DNA of 64,000 nt from Leptoclinus maculatus (lineage: Eukaryota > Chordata > Actinopteri > Perciformes > Stichaeidae): the NCBI GenBank assembly GCA_032191485.1, contig JAVDOI010000002.1, positions 1,736,360 through 1,800,359 of the forward strand, written 5' to 3'. The position numbers were made by a program, and so were the translations under genes. A model generated the notes under the pieces. The model had not been told where the DNA came from, did not search any database, and saw nothing but the letters and a program-made list of their open reading frames with translations. Positions 1-11,357 of the stretch are shown piece by piece (the first letter of the stretch is position 1; each line of letters starts with the position of its first letter).

Positions 1-295
1 TGAGTTGGTGGTAGCTTTGTATTTGCCGTACAGACATAATAGTTGCATTGATCATCTCATCTTTCATTTCTCATCTTTCTCGGCAAGAAAGCAAAACCTT
101 TTTAAAAATGTTAAACTATTGCCTTGATAGAAATTAATAACATTTAAGCTTTATAAATATGCCTTTATTTGGAAGCTAAAAACATTAGCTGAATTTCAGG
201 AGCAGGGCCACACCTCAGCCCCTCCCCCACTTCCGGCCACATTCCTATATAGACCCACCCACACTAAAACTCGGCTTGCTCACGCTTCCGCATGG

Positions 296-2014
296 GACTG
301 CGGAACGCCACGCAGAAACCTTACCTCACCTTGCCGTTCATCAGCCCATCCGACTCCCGCCCACAAGACACCGCGAATCCGCCATCTAGAGGGTCCAGGC
401 AGCTCAACGCAGCCAAACCCGCTGTTGGAGCCATAATGTGGTTTCTTTGTTTTCTTTTGTCTTTGAGGGAAACACGGGGTGGGTTTGCAGGTGCAATTCT
501 GACATTGAACAGTGGGTGGCACATTGACCTAGAAGTGCATATATGTAAGTGACTGGTGATGAGGGCCAGGTGTGTGGATGGGAAGCTGACAGTTTTTGAC
601 CGTGTCAAGGTGTCGTGTCAAGGTGGCATGTCAGTGTATAGTTCCAAGGTGATATATTATCCTGTCAAGTATACAATGGTGTTCTGTTATGGTCAATGTG
701 CAAACGGAATAAACGGATCAACAGATCGAAAGAAAGAGCGCATTGCACAGTGAAATGTTTGTGGAACACGCGTCCGAACAAGTTCTCCCGTTCGCCCCCC
801 TGTGGCTTTAATATATAAAAATGGATATTTGTTAAAGTCAGTACACCCGCAGATCTCCACCACGCCGACCAGCTGCATCCACCCGCCAGAATCCGAAAGT
901 ACGAAGATTCAGACCCACGGCCGTCCTCCAAGAACTCACATCTCGGTGGCAGAGGGAGACCCGCCACCTCCAGACGTACGGAAACGTAAATCCAGCCTCT
1001 CCTTCTTCGCTCGCTCCAGACACAGCGAATCTCCCAAGAATCTCCGACGACTCCAGCCCCAGTGCGCCTGCTAAGAACACTATAAGAGAAGGGGATTCCG
1101 CACCACCGCTCCGACAACAAAGCAAACGTGCCAACTCCTCACAAACTTTCCAAAAGTCACGTCAGTCAAAGCAAAATATAAAAAGAAGAAAAGAAGCGTA
1201 GAAGAAGAGTAACGTAACTATGAGCCCGACCCGTGGGCTCTCGCATGCCCCCTTCATCGAGGCAGAGGTACTGGTTGCCACCCCTCTGTCCTTTCCACTG
1301 CGGTTCACCGTCAGGTCAGCAAGACTGAATATGTTCTACACATACGTGAAATACATTACCTGTTCTATGGAGGAAAGGACACGTAATACAGGTGTCTACG
1401 AATATTACAGTGGTGACAACAATGACAAAGCAAAAGGCACGCCTCAAGCCAGTTTGTGAGAGATTGCGCAATCTGAGGTGAGGCACAGCTCGTCGCTGCC
1501 TCACCTCGCGTGTCCTCTCTGTTTGAACAGGACATGCGCAAATGCAGCGATTTCGACTATAAACATGCTTGAAATCATACAGAAATTACATTTATAGCAC
1601 AGATCAGGAGAGAAATATTATTCATTTCATTTTATCATTATTTGTTTTTTACTTTCATGATGACAGGTGAGGCTCTGCCTCCCCTGACCGCACGTCCCTG
1701 AAACGTCCCTACATCCAAAACACACTGGCGTAACGCCAATGACCGTGACACCACCACGCACCCCCAAGCTCCGCCCTCCCACCCCCAAAGTCCCGGGTTG
1801 CCAGGTCTTCACTCCCCTGTCCCCCTCTCTAAGCGCACGCCAAACTCCGCGACATCGGCGCACTTGCTAAAGGGACAATCCACCTAACATCCTCGAGCCC
1901 AAAGATAACTGTGACGGGCCGACCGATTCTTCCACAGAATACGTGCCCTTGAGTCGATACATGCTAGCCAGGCAGCAACCTCCGGTTCCGAAAACGAAGC
2001 CATTACGGAAGTGC
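296..2014. other. Interior of the long TTAA-flanked element, left part
   Basis: No recognisable gene. CpG-containing sequence with short open frames and no family motif. 1440-1680 reads like a typical fish DNA-transposon fragment with repeated GTGAGGC/GCCTCACC motifs. Confidence 0.4.
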
Positions 2015-3385
2015 CTTAAACCAACCACAGTTGTAGTCGCAAAGACCACAATTGCCCCAACAACTACAGCAGCTGCAACGACGACCACAGCTGCCCTAAC
2101 AACGACCACAACTGCACCAGCTACAACAACAACCCCATCTGCAGCCACAACAACCATACCTGCTCCGACAACAACTACAGCAGCCGCAACAACCCCAGCT
2201 ACAGCCACAATGACCACAGTTGCCCCAACAACTGCACAAGCAGCAGCAGCAGCAACAACAACCACTGCTGCCCCAACAACCACAGCCGTAGCCGCAACAT
2301 CCACAGTTGCCCCAATAACACTAGCAGCAACATCGACTACAGCAGCAGCAGCAACAACAACCACCGTCGCCCCAACACCACAGCTGTAGTCGCAACAACC
2401 ACAGTTACAACACCAACAACCACAATAGCAGCAAAGACAATAGCAGCAAAGACAACAGCAGCTGCAACAACAACCACTGCTGCCCCAACAACTACATCAG
2501 CCTCAACAACAACTACAGCAGCCGCAACAACAACTGCACCAGCAGCTGCAACAACCACAGCTGCCCCAACAACCACACCAGCAGCTGCAACAACCACAGC
2601 TGCCCTAACAACGACCACAGTTGCCACAACTGCACCAGCTACAACAACTTCAGCAGCCGCATCAACCACAGGTGCCCCAACAACAACTACAGCAGCCACA
2701 ACCCCAGCCAAAGTCACAACAACCACAGCAGCCGCAACAACCGCTGCCCCAACAACCACAGCGTAGTCGCAACAACCACAGTTACAACACCAACAACTAC
2801 ATCGGCAGCAACAACGACAACCACAGCAGCCGCAACAATAACCACTGATGCCACAACAACCACAGCGGCCGCAACAACAACCGCTGCCCCAACAACCACA
2901 GCGTTGTCGCAACAACCACAGTTACAACACCAACAACTACATCAGCAGCAACAACGACAACCACAGCAGCCGCAACAATAACCACTGATGCCACAACAAC
3001 CACAGCAGCCACAACAACGACCACAGCTGCCTCAACAACAACTACAGCAGCAGCAACAACAACTGCACCAGCAGCTGCAACAACCACAGCTGCCCTAACA
3101 ATGACCACAGTTGCCACAACTGCACCAGCTACAACAACCCCAGCTGCAGCTACAACAACCACACCTGCTCCTATAACAACTCCAGCAGCCGCAACAACTG
3201 CAGCAGCTACAACAACCCCAGCTGCAGCTGCAAACAACCACAGCTGCTCCTACAACTACTTCAGCAGCCGCAACGACCACAGCTGCCTCAACAACTACAG
3301 CAGCCGCAACAATGACCACAGCTGCCTCAACAACTACAGCAGCCGCAACAATGACCACAGCTGCCTCAACAACTACAGCCAAGCC
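2015..3385. repeat. CAA/CCA-rich degenerate tandem repeat
   Basis: About 1.37 kb built from ACAACAACCACAGC-type units with longer recurring blocks (e.g. 2621-2790, 2800-2990, 3095-3130). The plus strand translates to Thr/Ala-rich mucin-like runs in one frame for about 150 codons from 1943, then changes frame repeatedly. The minus strand gives Val/Ala runs. No host gene structure is attached. Confidence 0.85.
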
Positions 3386-4542
3386 GTCTACAACACTCGT
3401 CGTAGATTACAAGTTTTAAACCCTTAACACTCATTCAAGAGAACTGTTCCTGCTCATCATCGGCCATACAGCTTCCCATGTCCCTAGCGACTGCCCCATG
3501 GTAGCAGCGAGCGGGACGGGAACCCGGCACCGGGATGCCCGCGACCCCAGTCTTCCATTCCAAGCAGCCAAACCTGGCAGGAGAACCTGAACGTCCGCTG
3601 CCTACTACAGCAAGTTGCCTAGCCAGGGCACCTGGCAGTGATGCCAGTGCCCCACGCTGTCTACTTCCAGCGACGGACCCACACAACTATGCCGCTCCCC
3701 CTGCCGTTTTTGGGGGTTTCCACGACGGAAGACGTTTTGCCATAGATCAGCCCTCGGACCTCGCAAGCAATACAAGTTGCTTTTTCCTTCATGCTACCAA
3801 ACCTGACCAATAGTAGCCGCAGCCATCACGTGGGGCCGTGATCGGGCCAGCGAGTCCATATCTTAACTCCTGACAACCTAGCGGTCGTTTACCCAATCAC
3901 CAAAGGACACTGGGACACCCATCCGTCGAGGGTGCGTTCTCGATGCAGCCCACGTCCGGGCCACCACAATGCCGTGGCTTTCTCACTTCCCATCCCAGAA
4001 GTTCAGAAGCTCCGCCCTCCTGCAGACACCCGTCCGACATCGGGAGAAGAGATAGAAAAGAAGAAGAAGCGTTCCCTTCCTTCGACGCGGCCTCCCCATG
4101 CAGCTTCACCTACCATGCCCACTTGACTATCCACACCAAGACATCCAATATCAAGGTTTACCTCAGCGGCATTAACTTCTTCGCGAAACTACTCACCGTC
4201 TCCCCCTGCTCCCCCACAACGTTCTCTCAGTCGTCTTTGCTCTTCAAAGGCCTCCAGCGCCAAACGCCTCCGCCAACTCCTCGCGGTCTGGTCTTCCGCT
4301 AACCTCCCATCTCGCTCCTCGCTGCGTCGCCACCCTCCGCTCCAATCACCTTCCCGTCCACCCGGCACGCACCCTAGAATCCATGTTCCACTTGCTTCTT
4401 CGGCTTCCTGCGATGCTAAGAATTCACGTCTCATCCAGCCAGTCTAACCCTAGTCTCCACCACGCCTACTAAATCTACACTCGCCACAGCTCCAACGACC
4501 TGTGCACGGGGCAGGCAGCCTTGCTTCCTTGGGAGGGCTTCT
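3386..4542. other. Interior of the long TTAA-flanked element, right part
   Basis: C-rich on the plus strand with no convincing coding region. Open frames of 60-120 codons show compositional bias only. Confidence 0.4.
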
Positions 4543-4683
4543 TGGGGGTCTGCAAGGCCCGGGAGCCGCAGTGGACCCTCAACCTAGCCTTTCCCCAAAC
4601 CGCTTCATCCAGGCTAAATCTCCACCAACCATTCCCCAACGCTGAGACAAGACCGCCGCTGAGGCGGGGCCCTAGCTAGTTAA

Positions 4684-5030
4684 TTGGAAGCTAAATACAT
4701 TAGCTGAATTTCAGGAGCAGGGCTACACCTCAGCCACTCCCCCACTTCCGGCCACATTCCTATATAGACCCACTCACACTAAAACTCGGCTTGCTCACGC
4801 TTCCGCATCCCACCCTCCCTCCCTCTGTTAAAACCATTTTACTTTAGGGCTATCTTCCCTCATAGTCACCATCTTCCCGTCCCATATGGACACAGGGGGT
4901 CTGCAAGGCCCGGGAGCCGCAGTGGACCCTTAACCTAGCCTTTCCCCAAACCGCTTCATCCAGGCTAAATCTCCACCAACCATTCCCCAACGCTGAGACA
5001 AGGCCGCCGCTGAGGCGGGGCCCTAGCTAG
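4684..5030 (+). mobile_element. Unclassified TTAA-flanked element, short internally deleted copy
   Basis: 347 bp: left 124 bases match 169-295, right 133 bases match 4543-4679, with about 90 unrelated bases between. Flanked by TTAA on both sides (4680-4683, 5031-5034), so it is a separate non-autonomous insertion or an internal-deletion derivative joined to the long copy through one TTAA. Confidence 0.65.
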
Positions 5031-5248
5031 TTAAATTGAGATATATGATCTTAAAACTCAGTCGAAATATGTCTGTAGTTCAGGTCAGCACTGGGGTTTA
5101 ATAGACCATTTAATTTGGTCCTAACAACACAGGTTTATACCCAACTTAAACAGTAAACTGCAGCTATGCTAATGAGGAACAGCCCGACAAGCCTGAAAGT
5201 TTGTTTCTTTTCTATCGAGGTGTTGAATATTGTCTATTCTGTCCAAAG

Positions 5249-5382
5249 GTCCAGCTATTGCAGGTCCAATAGTGGCATCAATTGGCTTCTCCTGGCTCAT
5301 GGCCATAATTGGAACAGTAAATATAATCTTCGCTCCGCTCTGCATCTTCCTTTACAGTCCATCTCGGCAGGAGGAACATTTG
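5249..5382 (+). CDS. Second SLC18A-like copy, penultimate exon (partial gene)
   Basis: Near-identical plus-strand twin of the exon at 32875-33008, with intact acceptor CCAAAG, donor GTGAGA and no stop. Differences include T to I and P to S in the stretch GP(I)VASIGF(S)WLM. The rest of the gene would lie to the left, outside the window: position 1 corresponds to an intron position (about 33390) of the complete gene. It could be a functional paralogue or a partial duplicate. Confidence 0.8.
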
Positions 5383-5764
5383 GTGAGAGCTGGGAAGAAA
5401 AAAAAACTGGAAAACACATTTGTTACAGCCCAGTCGCCAGTGAAGAAATATTGGCATTTTACGTTTCTGCAAACCAGTGATATAATACATATACATATTC
5501 AATGTGGACGTTATTACATTCGGTCAGAGACGGTGACGTAGTGCAACTAGACAAAGCAAGTGACATAGTTTATTGAGCGAACGTATTTGAAAGTTACGTG
5601 GTATAATAACGACTATAACGAGTGAGATTCATCGAGGTTTGGAGACGCATACAATGCCAACATTTTTTCCGGTGACTGGGTTGTTTCTTACACATACAAC
5701 AGTGACAATTGCTTAAAAGAAGTAGATGTTGTACTTAATGCAATCGTTGTGTCTTGTGTTCCAG

Positions 5765-5785
5765 TCGATATTGAAAGAAAATTAA
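5765..5785 (+). CDS. Second SLC18A-like copy, last coding exon
   Basis: TGTTCCAG acceptor then codons for Ser-Ile-Leu-Lys-Glu-Asn-stop, identical in sense to 32472-32492. Splices in phase from the donor at 5382. Confidence 0.7.
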   Translation, partial: SILKEN

Positions 5786-6539
5786 AGAAGCTCAGCCTGA
5801 GAACTTGGAATCACACTGTATGCAGTGTCAAGAAAGTCAAGAAAGGTTGAGATCCCAGGAAGGCTGCCTTGAGCAAAGAATACATGTTCAGTATGAAGAT
5901 CAGGTCAAAGAGACACAAAGCATATAATTGATATCCAATAATCATAATAAGGGACAGTGTGTATTACGTAACAATGTAGTGATTCAACAAATATAATCTA
6001 ATAAAATGATATATCTGTAAACCTTGTAAAACGAATAATATATGTATATGTGTAGGAAACTGAAAAGGAGAAGTAGTTTGGGAGTAGTCGGTTAAAGATT
6101 GAGATGAGAGCATTCGGGTGTAACCCAGTACACCCAGAGAATGGATGAAGTCATAATGATCATGTGCCGGTAAAGGGAGAGTAAGGAGGAGGGTGACAGC
6201 CCAAAAGGGCTATATAAGAAGAGTGACTTGCCACAGGCAAATCGGGATTCATCGTGGGACGATACGCCATCCAAGTGCTCGGCTGAGACACTGGACCTCG
6301 TTCAACAGCGGAGGACTTTGTCTTTTCATTTCAAGTATTCTTACCATCTCCACGGTGTTGCCCTGTATGGAAAACCGCCATTACCTCCCTCTTCATGAGA
6401 AAGACCCACACCAGCGTCAAGGCCCTTTTGATAACAGCATTGGCTCAACACTTTGGTGCAGAGTGAATGTCTTGACAACTATCAAATGGACTGACGATAT
6501 ATTTAAGAACAACACAGCCACGAGTCTGAATCTGAACGA

Positions 6540-6742
6540 GTCCATCTGCATTTCATTGTGCATCCCTGTGTTACATAACGACAATAAATGATCCTTGAAT
6601 CCTTGAACTACAACCGGTGACATCCCTTGTGACAGGATCACTGCTCCTGCGGCTCCTTGATATTATGCACATAAAACAACAGTCAAGAGCTAGTCTCCCT
6701 TCACATGCCATTCTCCCTCATCAACAGACAAGACACAGGACA
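6540..6742 (+). repeat. Direct repeat copy 1 within the left arm
   Basis: About 203 bases from TCCATCTGCATTTCATTGTG to GACACAGGACAAGTC recur at 7302-7504. The right arm has this block once (about 30945-31145, opposite strand). It contains an AATAAA polyadenylation-type signal and looks like a retroelement end. Confidence 0.85.
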
Positions 6743-6899
6743 AGTCAGCCCTTCACAATACACCACCGTCCTAAATGACAATTTCTATCAATGCGTTGTT
6801 CTGCTCTGCGATATTTGTATTTGGTAACTTTCATTTTGCTAAAATTAAGTGTTTTCCCCATGAGTATCATGGGTGCTGATAGTTTAAAGGTCCCTTTTG

Positions 6900-7175
6900 T
6901 TATTTCCTGTAACCCTGTATATAATCATGGCCAGAACTCACTCTGGTCAGAGAGAATTCTACAGCTTTGTTGTGAACTTCTGTCTCCACTGCGTGGTGAA
7001 TAAAACTCATTTGAACCAGCCACAGAATTGGACCAGAAATAAATCTTTCTTCAACAATATGGTGTTGTCGGCAGTTGAGCCCACATCTTCACAGAGACCC
7101 GGCTCCATCGGACAGCAGGACGGAGCGCGGGCCTCCGGTGGGACAAGAGGTGGACTCTGTGTTTACATCATGATG
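6900..7175 (+). pseudogene. LINE endonuclease-region fragment (left arm)
   Basis: One frame reads GTRGGLCVYI preceded by RPGSIGQQDGARASG, like the SGKTRGGGLCVYVN motif of fish non-LTR retrotransposon endonucleases. The remainder is truncated. The same fragment is on the opposite strand at about 31350-31626. Confidence 0.5.
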
Positions 7176-7301
7176 CTCGGTGCTTGTTTTTGTTGCTGCT
7201 GTTTACGTTCCTTATGATGCAAAATAAAAAAAATGCACTACAGGAATTTACTACTGTTTTTGTTTTGTTTGTCACGTGTTTGTTGTGTTACAAATGGGCT
7301 C

Positions 7302-7504
7302 CATCTGCATTTCATTGTGCATTCCTGTGTTACATAACGACAATAAATGATCCTTGAATCCTTGAACTACAACCGGTGACATCCCTTGTGACAGGATCAC
7401 TGCTCCTGCGGCTCCTTGATATTATGCACATAAAACAACAGTCAAGAGCTAGTCTCCCTTCACATGCCATTCTCCCTCATCAACAGACAAGACACAGGAC
7501 AAGT
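7302..7504 (+). repeat. Direct repeat copy 2 within the left arm
   Basis: Second copy of the 6540-6742 block, 560 bases downstream. This copy corresponds in position to the single block of the right arm. Confidence 0.85.
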
Positions 7505-8096
7505 CTTTCTCTACAAACTCTCGTCACAGCCTGACACGCAGGCCGAACATGGCCCAAATTCTACAAACTATTGTAGACCTCCAAACCTGATGGCTTTGCC
7601 CATCAAAGACTGTGACCCATGCCGTCTAATGTTATGAACTGTGATCAGTTGCCGACTATTTTACATTGATTGACAAACCTGTCAGGTGAAACCTTTTTTT
7701 TTTTTTTTTTTGTTTATTCATTTAATTCATATTTGCTCTGTAAAACACACCTTTACTGAGCCCATAAAGATCTGCGACTACGGACTTGTGAATTGGGCTC
7801 CCAGAATAGTGCACAAAATGTATCTGAACCACAGAATTGGAACTGAAAGATTGTTTTTCTTCAACAGAGCCCAGTAAGCATTATCTCATCTTTTATCCCT
7901 ATTTAGACTAATTTTGTCTTCATTCGTACAAGTTTCATTGTACTTGATAAGTTACCGTTGATTTTGTCTTTTATCGAGCGAAGACTCATTTGGAAATTTG
8001 AAATGATCCTATTTCTCATTCTTTAATATCATTATCACTGAGCGTTCATGTCAAGGTGATAACCTTTATGTGATTTTCTTTCATTTAACAATATGT

Positions 8097-8314
8097 AGCT
8101 CAAGCGCAAGTTCAGTCAGGTAGACACGCATGCTTAATTCTGTCTCTCCTCTCCTTGTAATTATTCTATCAGCTGATTGGGGGCGGGCACTTTTAAGTAA
8201 CCAGCCAGATTCTGCACACCGGTTCCTGAAGCCAATCATATCGGTGCTGTCAAACTTTAAAAGTGTTCTCCTCTCTGCTGCTGTCAGTTGTCATTTCAGC
8301 GAAGCAGATGCGAA
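8097..8314 (+). repeat. Dispersed repeat, inverted partner at 11450-11671
   Basis: About 215 bases starting at the inner edge of the left duplication arm match 11450-11671 in reverse complement, including the motif CAATCAGCTGATAGAATAAT. Probably a transposon fragment, possibly connected with the breakpoint. Confidence 0.8.
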
Positions 8315-8336
8315 GCGATACTAGTTCCCTTACCTT

Positions 8337-8760
8337 TTAAACAACATCTAGTTGGGGGTAACTGAGACTATGACGGATTCCGACTTTGATTGTTTCAGGA
8401 AGAGTCGGGTCTCAACAGCGATGGTTAGACGGAGCCGGCATTCAGCCCGCCAGGTGGCCGGCGCAGGAGCACTCGCCCAGCGCGGCGCAGCGGCTCCCCT
8501 CAGACGAGCAAGAAGCCCTCTTGGCTCAGCTAGTAGTTCGCGGTGGTATCCTAGTAAGTCTAACAGTTACTCGGGATCGCACCGGAAGAATCAGGCTCAT
8601 CCCGAGCTCCGCAGGCAGCCTACTCTTTCTCCACCAGCACTCCTGGCCTCCAATGCAGACAACGCTGTCATCTCCACCGGGTAGCTCCATCCACTCCATC
8701 GATACTGGTCTTCAATCTCTGGGCTTGGCCAAGGCGATAAAGTAGTTTATGATATGAGGT
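8337..8760 (+). other. GC-rich exon-like open stretch, unrecognised
   Basis: After a good TTGTTTCAG acceptor (8398) two overlapping frames stay open to 8684 and 8745. One contains LPSDEQEALLAQLVVRGG. CpG-rich against AT-rich neighbours. I do not recognise the protein. It may be an exon of an unknown gene, a retrocopy fragment or chance. Confidence 0.25.
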
Positions 8761-9599
8761 ATCAGATGATTACAATCCCTCCTCGGCATCGTGGAGGTTG
8801 GTTCATGGCTTGTGTCAGCTATACCAACATTCTATGAGTAACACTAGTCTTTTATTCTTCACAGCCATGTTGTTGGTACGCCTCTGGTACAACGCATAGA
8901 GCAGGGTATTCAAATGAAATTCAACAAGTCCAGGTTGAGAGAGTTCTCTCATGCAAAGGTCCGGAACATCACAGTCTGTCTAAATGTGCGTGATGATTTA
9001 GTCCCATATAAATTGATGTAGCCTTACAGTTGTATCGACGTTTGTACGTAGTCAACAGCTTATTATTAAATCAAGAAGTCGAAGGGATATGTCATGCAAG
9101 TAAGAGATACTTTCATAGATTCAATTACATAACAGAAGCTTTAAACTTGCATCTTATAAAGATAAAGTACCTAATTTTATTAAATTAATGGAACTGTATC
9201 GTCATGCAGCTTTAAAATCAGGGTGAAGCGTTGTAAATGGAAGTATGACATTACATCGTATCTTAAAGAGTGTGCAGCAACATTACTTGTGGTTTAAACC
9301 ATTTGGTTCAGCTCTATTCCTCTCTTTTACATCGTATAGTTGGGCAGCGAATTCATGTGATAGGATTCTGACTATTGGGCTCGTAGCTCATATCTGGGCC
9401 TCTATTATTTGGATTGAGTGGGTGCGTTTGCTCAAAAGATTTTGTTTAGTGGCGCTTCAGCTGGCTGCTGTGAATAATCGTAATGGTCTTTGGACTTATG
9501 AAACACACTGGGTTAAACTACAGGGGAGGAATGAACATTTAAGAGTCTGTCCATATTGGCTAAGGCTGGTTGAAATGTCCACATTCTGTGTTTTGGAGA
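8761..9599. other. Intergenic, nothing recognised
   Basis: AT-rich. A 157-codon plus-strand frame (9245-9718) has no recognisable domain and runs into a dispersed repeat. Confidence 0.4.
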
Positions 9600-9800
9600 A
9601 TGCCATGTGTAATGTCGTAACCCGGCTCCCAAGTTATGACAAATACAGAAGGACACAAGGGAGGATGGGATTGGAAGGTATTTATGATAACAAAGTAAAG
9701 AACGGCAACCAATGGTGAAGTGTGTCAGTCAGTAACATCAGTAATGTAACGAGAATGCGGGCGTGATGAAGTGTGGGGCATTGTCAGCGGCAGTAAAAGA
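9600..9800 (+). repeat. Dispersed repeat also present at 50600-50790
   Basis: Shared strings include AATGTCGTAACCCGGCTC versus AATGTCATGACCCGGCTC, GAAGTGTGTCAGTC, and GTGTGGGxxTTGTCAGCG at matching spacing. Family unknown. Confidence 0.65.
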
Positions 9801-10519
9801 CCAAATCTAAAGTTTAAATGGGCAGCACTGGCAGAGAGGTGTTCATGTGCGCAGAAGAGCAACACTGGAGTAGGGCTGTTATTCCTCAGAGCTCCAGGAC
9901 CAGGTGCGCTGCATCCAGTATTCTGCCGCAACCGAGTTCTTGTGACTCTTTACGGGGATGGATAAATGGCAAAACCATACTTGGACATTTGTACATAAAG
10001 TATAATTAGCTCCATTCAGGCTCATCCCCTAGGGACGCGCTTTTCCTCTCCTGCTCGTTGGACATGGCATCTTCCTTGTCCTAAAATGCACAATCTACCT
10101 TGATGATGGGTGCCGCGCTGACCAGCGTGTCAGGTCGCTGTGCGATCACTTGAATGGTGTAACATTCTGCAAACAAGCTGGTGATTTTCGCTGATTCACT
10201 AAAACGTCGACACGGATGCAGGCCATCCGTGGGTTTTGGGGGTTCTGTCAAGGCCAGTGGTTTGCTAGACACAAAGGGTAACTCGAGCTCATTAAAGCCT
10301 TAAAAATGTGTACGGTAAGTCATGCAACAACAACATGTTGATGTTGTTTCTGGCATTTTGGCATGTCATTTCATTTGTCTTATAGCACTATCTCACTCAT
10401 GCAAAATGTTCTTTATATTATCTCTAAAAGCTACCTCTCGCATTCTATTGTTCAAGTGGATCTTGGCGCATCACGGTATAAGGCCATTGCACTAAAGTCT
10501 GTTGGACTCGCACTATTCT
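9801..10519. other. Intergenic, nothing recognised
   Basis: No gene, RNA or clear repeat boundary seen between the repeat at 9600-9800 and the solo LTR. Confidence 0.4.
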
Positions 10520-10524
10520 GGTCT

Positions 10525-10966
10525 TGTCACGATTAGGCTTTGCCTCCTGTGTTCTGTGTCTTTTTGTAGCTCCTCACTCTACCTGTCAGCACTCCCTTCA
10601 CCTGTCTCTGGTTACTAATCAAGCACTCCCTCATTCAGCGCACCTGTCTTCCACTCTCACCTCATCAAGCTCACTACTCTCACCTGCTCACCTATTTCAG
10701 TCACTACTTAAACTCCTGCCTCTCAGTCACTCGTCGCCAGATCATTACCCCATGTGCTTCATGCCTACCTGCCCGGTTTGCTCGTCCTGTTCCCGGTTTT
10801 CCCGTCTGCCTGCCCGTTCCTGCTGGATTATCCCCTTCGTCTCCTGTCTTGTCCGTGGATCCCCTGTTATGTCCTGTGAGTTTCCTGTGTTGTTTGTTAA
10901 ATAAATATTCGTTTGCACGCTACTCTGCCTGGTCTGCACTTGAGTCCTTCACCATGCCCCGTGACA
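10525..10966 (+). mobile_element. Solo LTR of the 52874-56731 retrotransposon family
   Basis: 442 bp beginning TGTCACGATTAGGC and ending CCCCGTGACA, about 95% like the LTRs at 52874 and 56297. Flanked by a perfect 5-bp target duplication GGTCT (10520-10524, 10967-10971), so it was left by LTR-LTR recombination. Contains AATAAA and the self-priming site GCCAGATCATT. Confidence 0.93.
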
Positions 10967-11015
10967 GGTCTAATGTAAATCCTGTTCTCCAGTTTCTGAA
11001 TTGCTCAATTCCAGG

Positions 11016-11080
11016 CAGGGGCGGACTGGGGGAATAAAGTGGCCCGGGAGTTACTGTGTCAGACCGGCCCACTCTGTATT
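11016..11080. mobile_element. Possible hAT terminal fragment
   Basis: Begins CAGGGGCGGACTGGGG, a typical start of vertebrate hAT elements. No partner end or target duplication identified. Confidence 0.3.
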
Positions 11081-11207
11081 TTTTCTCTCGCATTAATGCA
11101 TAGTTTATCGCGCGTTAATACATGGAGCAGACATTTTTATCACAGTGTTTTTAGTGTATAGGTTAAAGACTGTGGTCTTTATAGCATTTTGAATACATCA
11201 AGGTATT

Positions 11208-11357
11208 TCAATCAGGAGAGACTTGTTTTATAAATTTAACAATGATTTATTACACATGCATCAAATATGAAAAGTGCAAAGTCTTTGGCGATTGGACTCC
11301 ATGCTGAAGTACTATCACCGAGGCAGGGATACTGAGGTCCATCAGGCCTAATCCCCC
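11208..11357 (+). repeat. Direct repeat pair, copy 1
   Basis: CAATCAGGAGAGACTTGTTT through CATCAGGCCTAATCCCC; copy 2 at 11676-11816. The two copies bracket the segment that is inverted relative to 8097-8314. Confidence 0.85.

Larger units (their letters stand above)
169..4679 (+). mobile_element. Unclassified TTAA-flanked element, long copy
   Basis: Comparison with the uninterrupted right arm shows 169-5030 is an insertion. This long copy starts TTGGAAGCTAAAAACATTAG and ends GGGCCCTAGCTAG, flanked by TTAT (165-168) and TTAA (4680-4683). Its first ~127 bases and last ~137 bases recur at the ends of the short copy 4684-5030. A 5-bp-stem hairpin CCGCC/GGCGG lies just inside the right end. The interior holds a 1.4 kb CAA-rich repeat. 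No transposase is recognisable and there are no clear terminal inverted repeats. The TTAA target recalls piggyBac or Kolobok, but the termini fit neither. Confidence 0.65.
1..8097. repeat. Left arm of a large inverted duplication
   Basis: Bases 1-168 and 5035-8097 are near-identical, in reverse complement, to about 33390-30285. The arm includes two SLC18A-like exons (5249-5785). It is interrupted by the element at 169-5030 and by a local duplication (6540-6742 and 7302-7504) that the right arm lacks. Homology is still running at window position 1, so the duplication is longer than seen here. The inner edge is at the shared TATGTA (8092-8097). Confidence 0.9.

Noticed and set aside
1943..2389. 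Mucin-like Thr-rich protein gene
   Set aside because: The frame arises from a CAA-rich repeat, changes frame repeatedly after 2389, has no signal peptide or splice structure, and lies within a mobile insertion.
1867..3382. Val/Ala-rich minus-strand proteins
   Set aside because: Antisense shadow of the same CAA repeat.
169..4679. Helitron (3' hairpin followed by CTAG)
   Set aside because: There is no 5' TC and the flanks are TTAA/TTAT, not an A/T insertion point.
5166..5480. 104-codon frame starting at 5166 as a separate gene
   Set aside because: It is an out-of-frame reading of the duplicated SLC18A exon; the family frame is the one reading GPAIAGPIVASIGF.
9245..9718. 157-codon plus-strand protein gene
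   Set aside because: No recognisable domain, no splice or promoter context, and its 3' part is a dispersed repeat.
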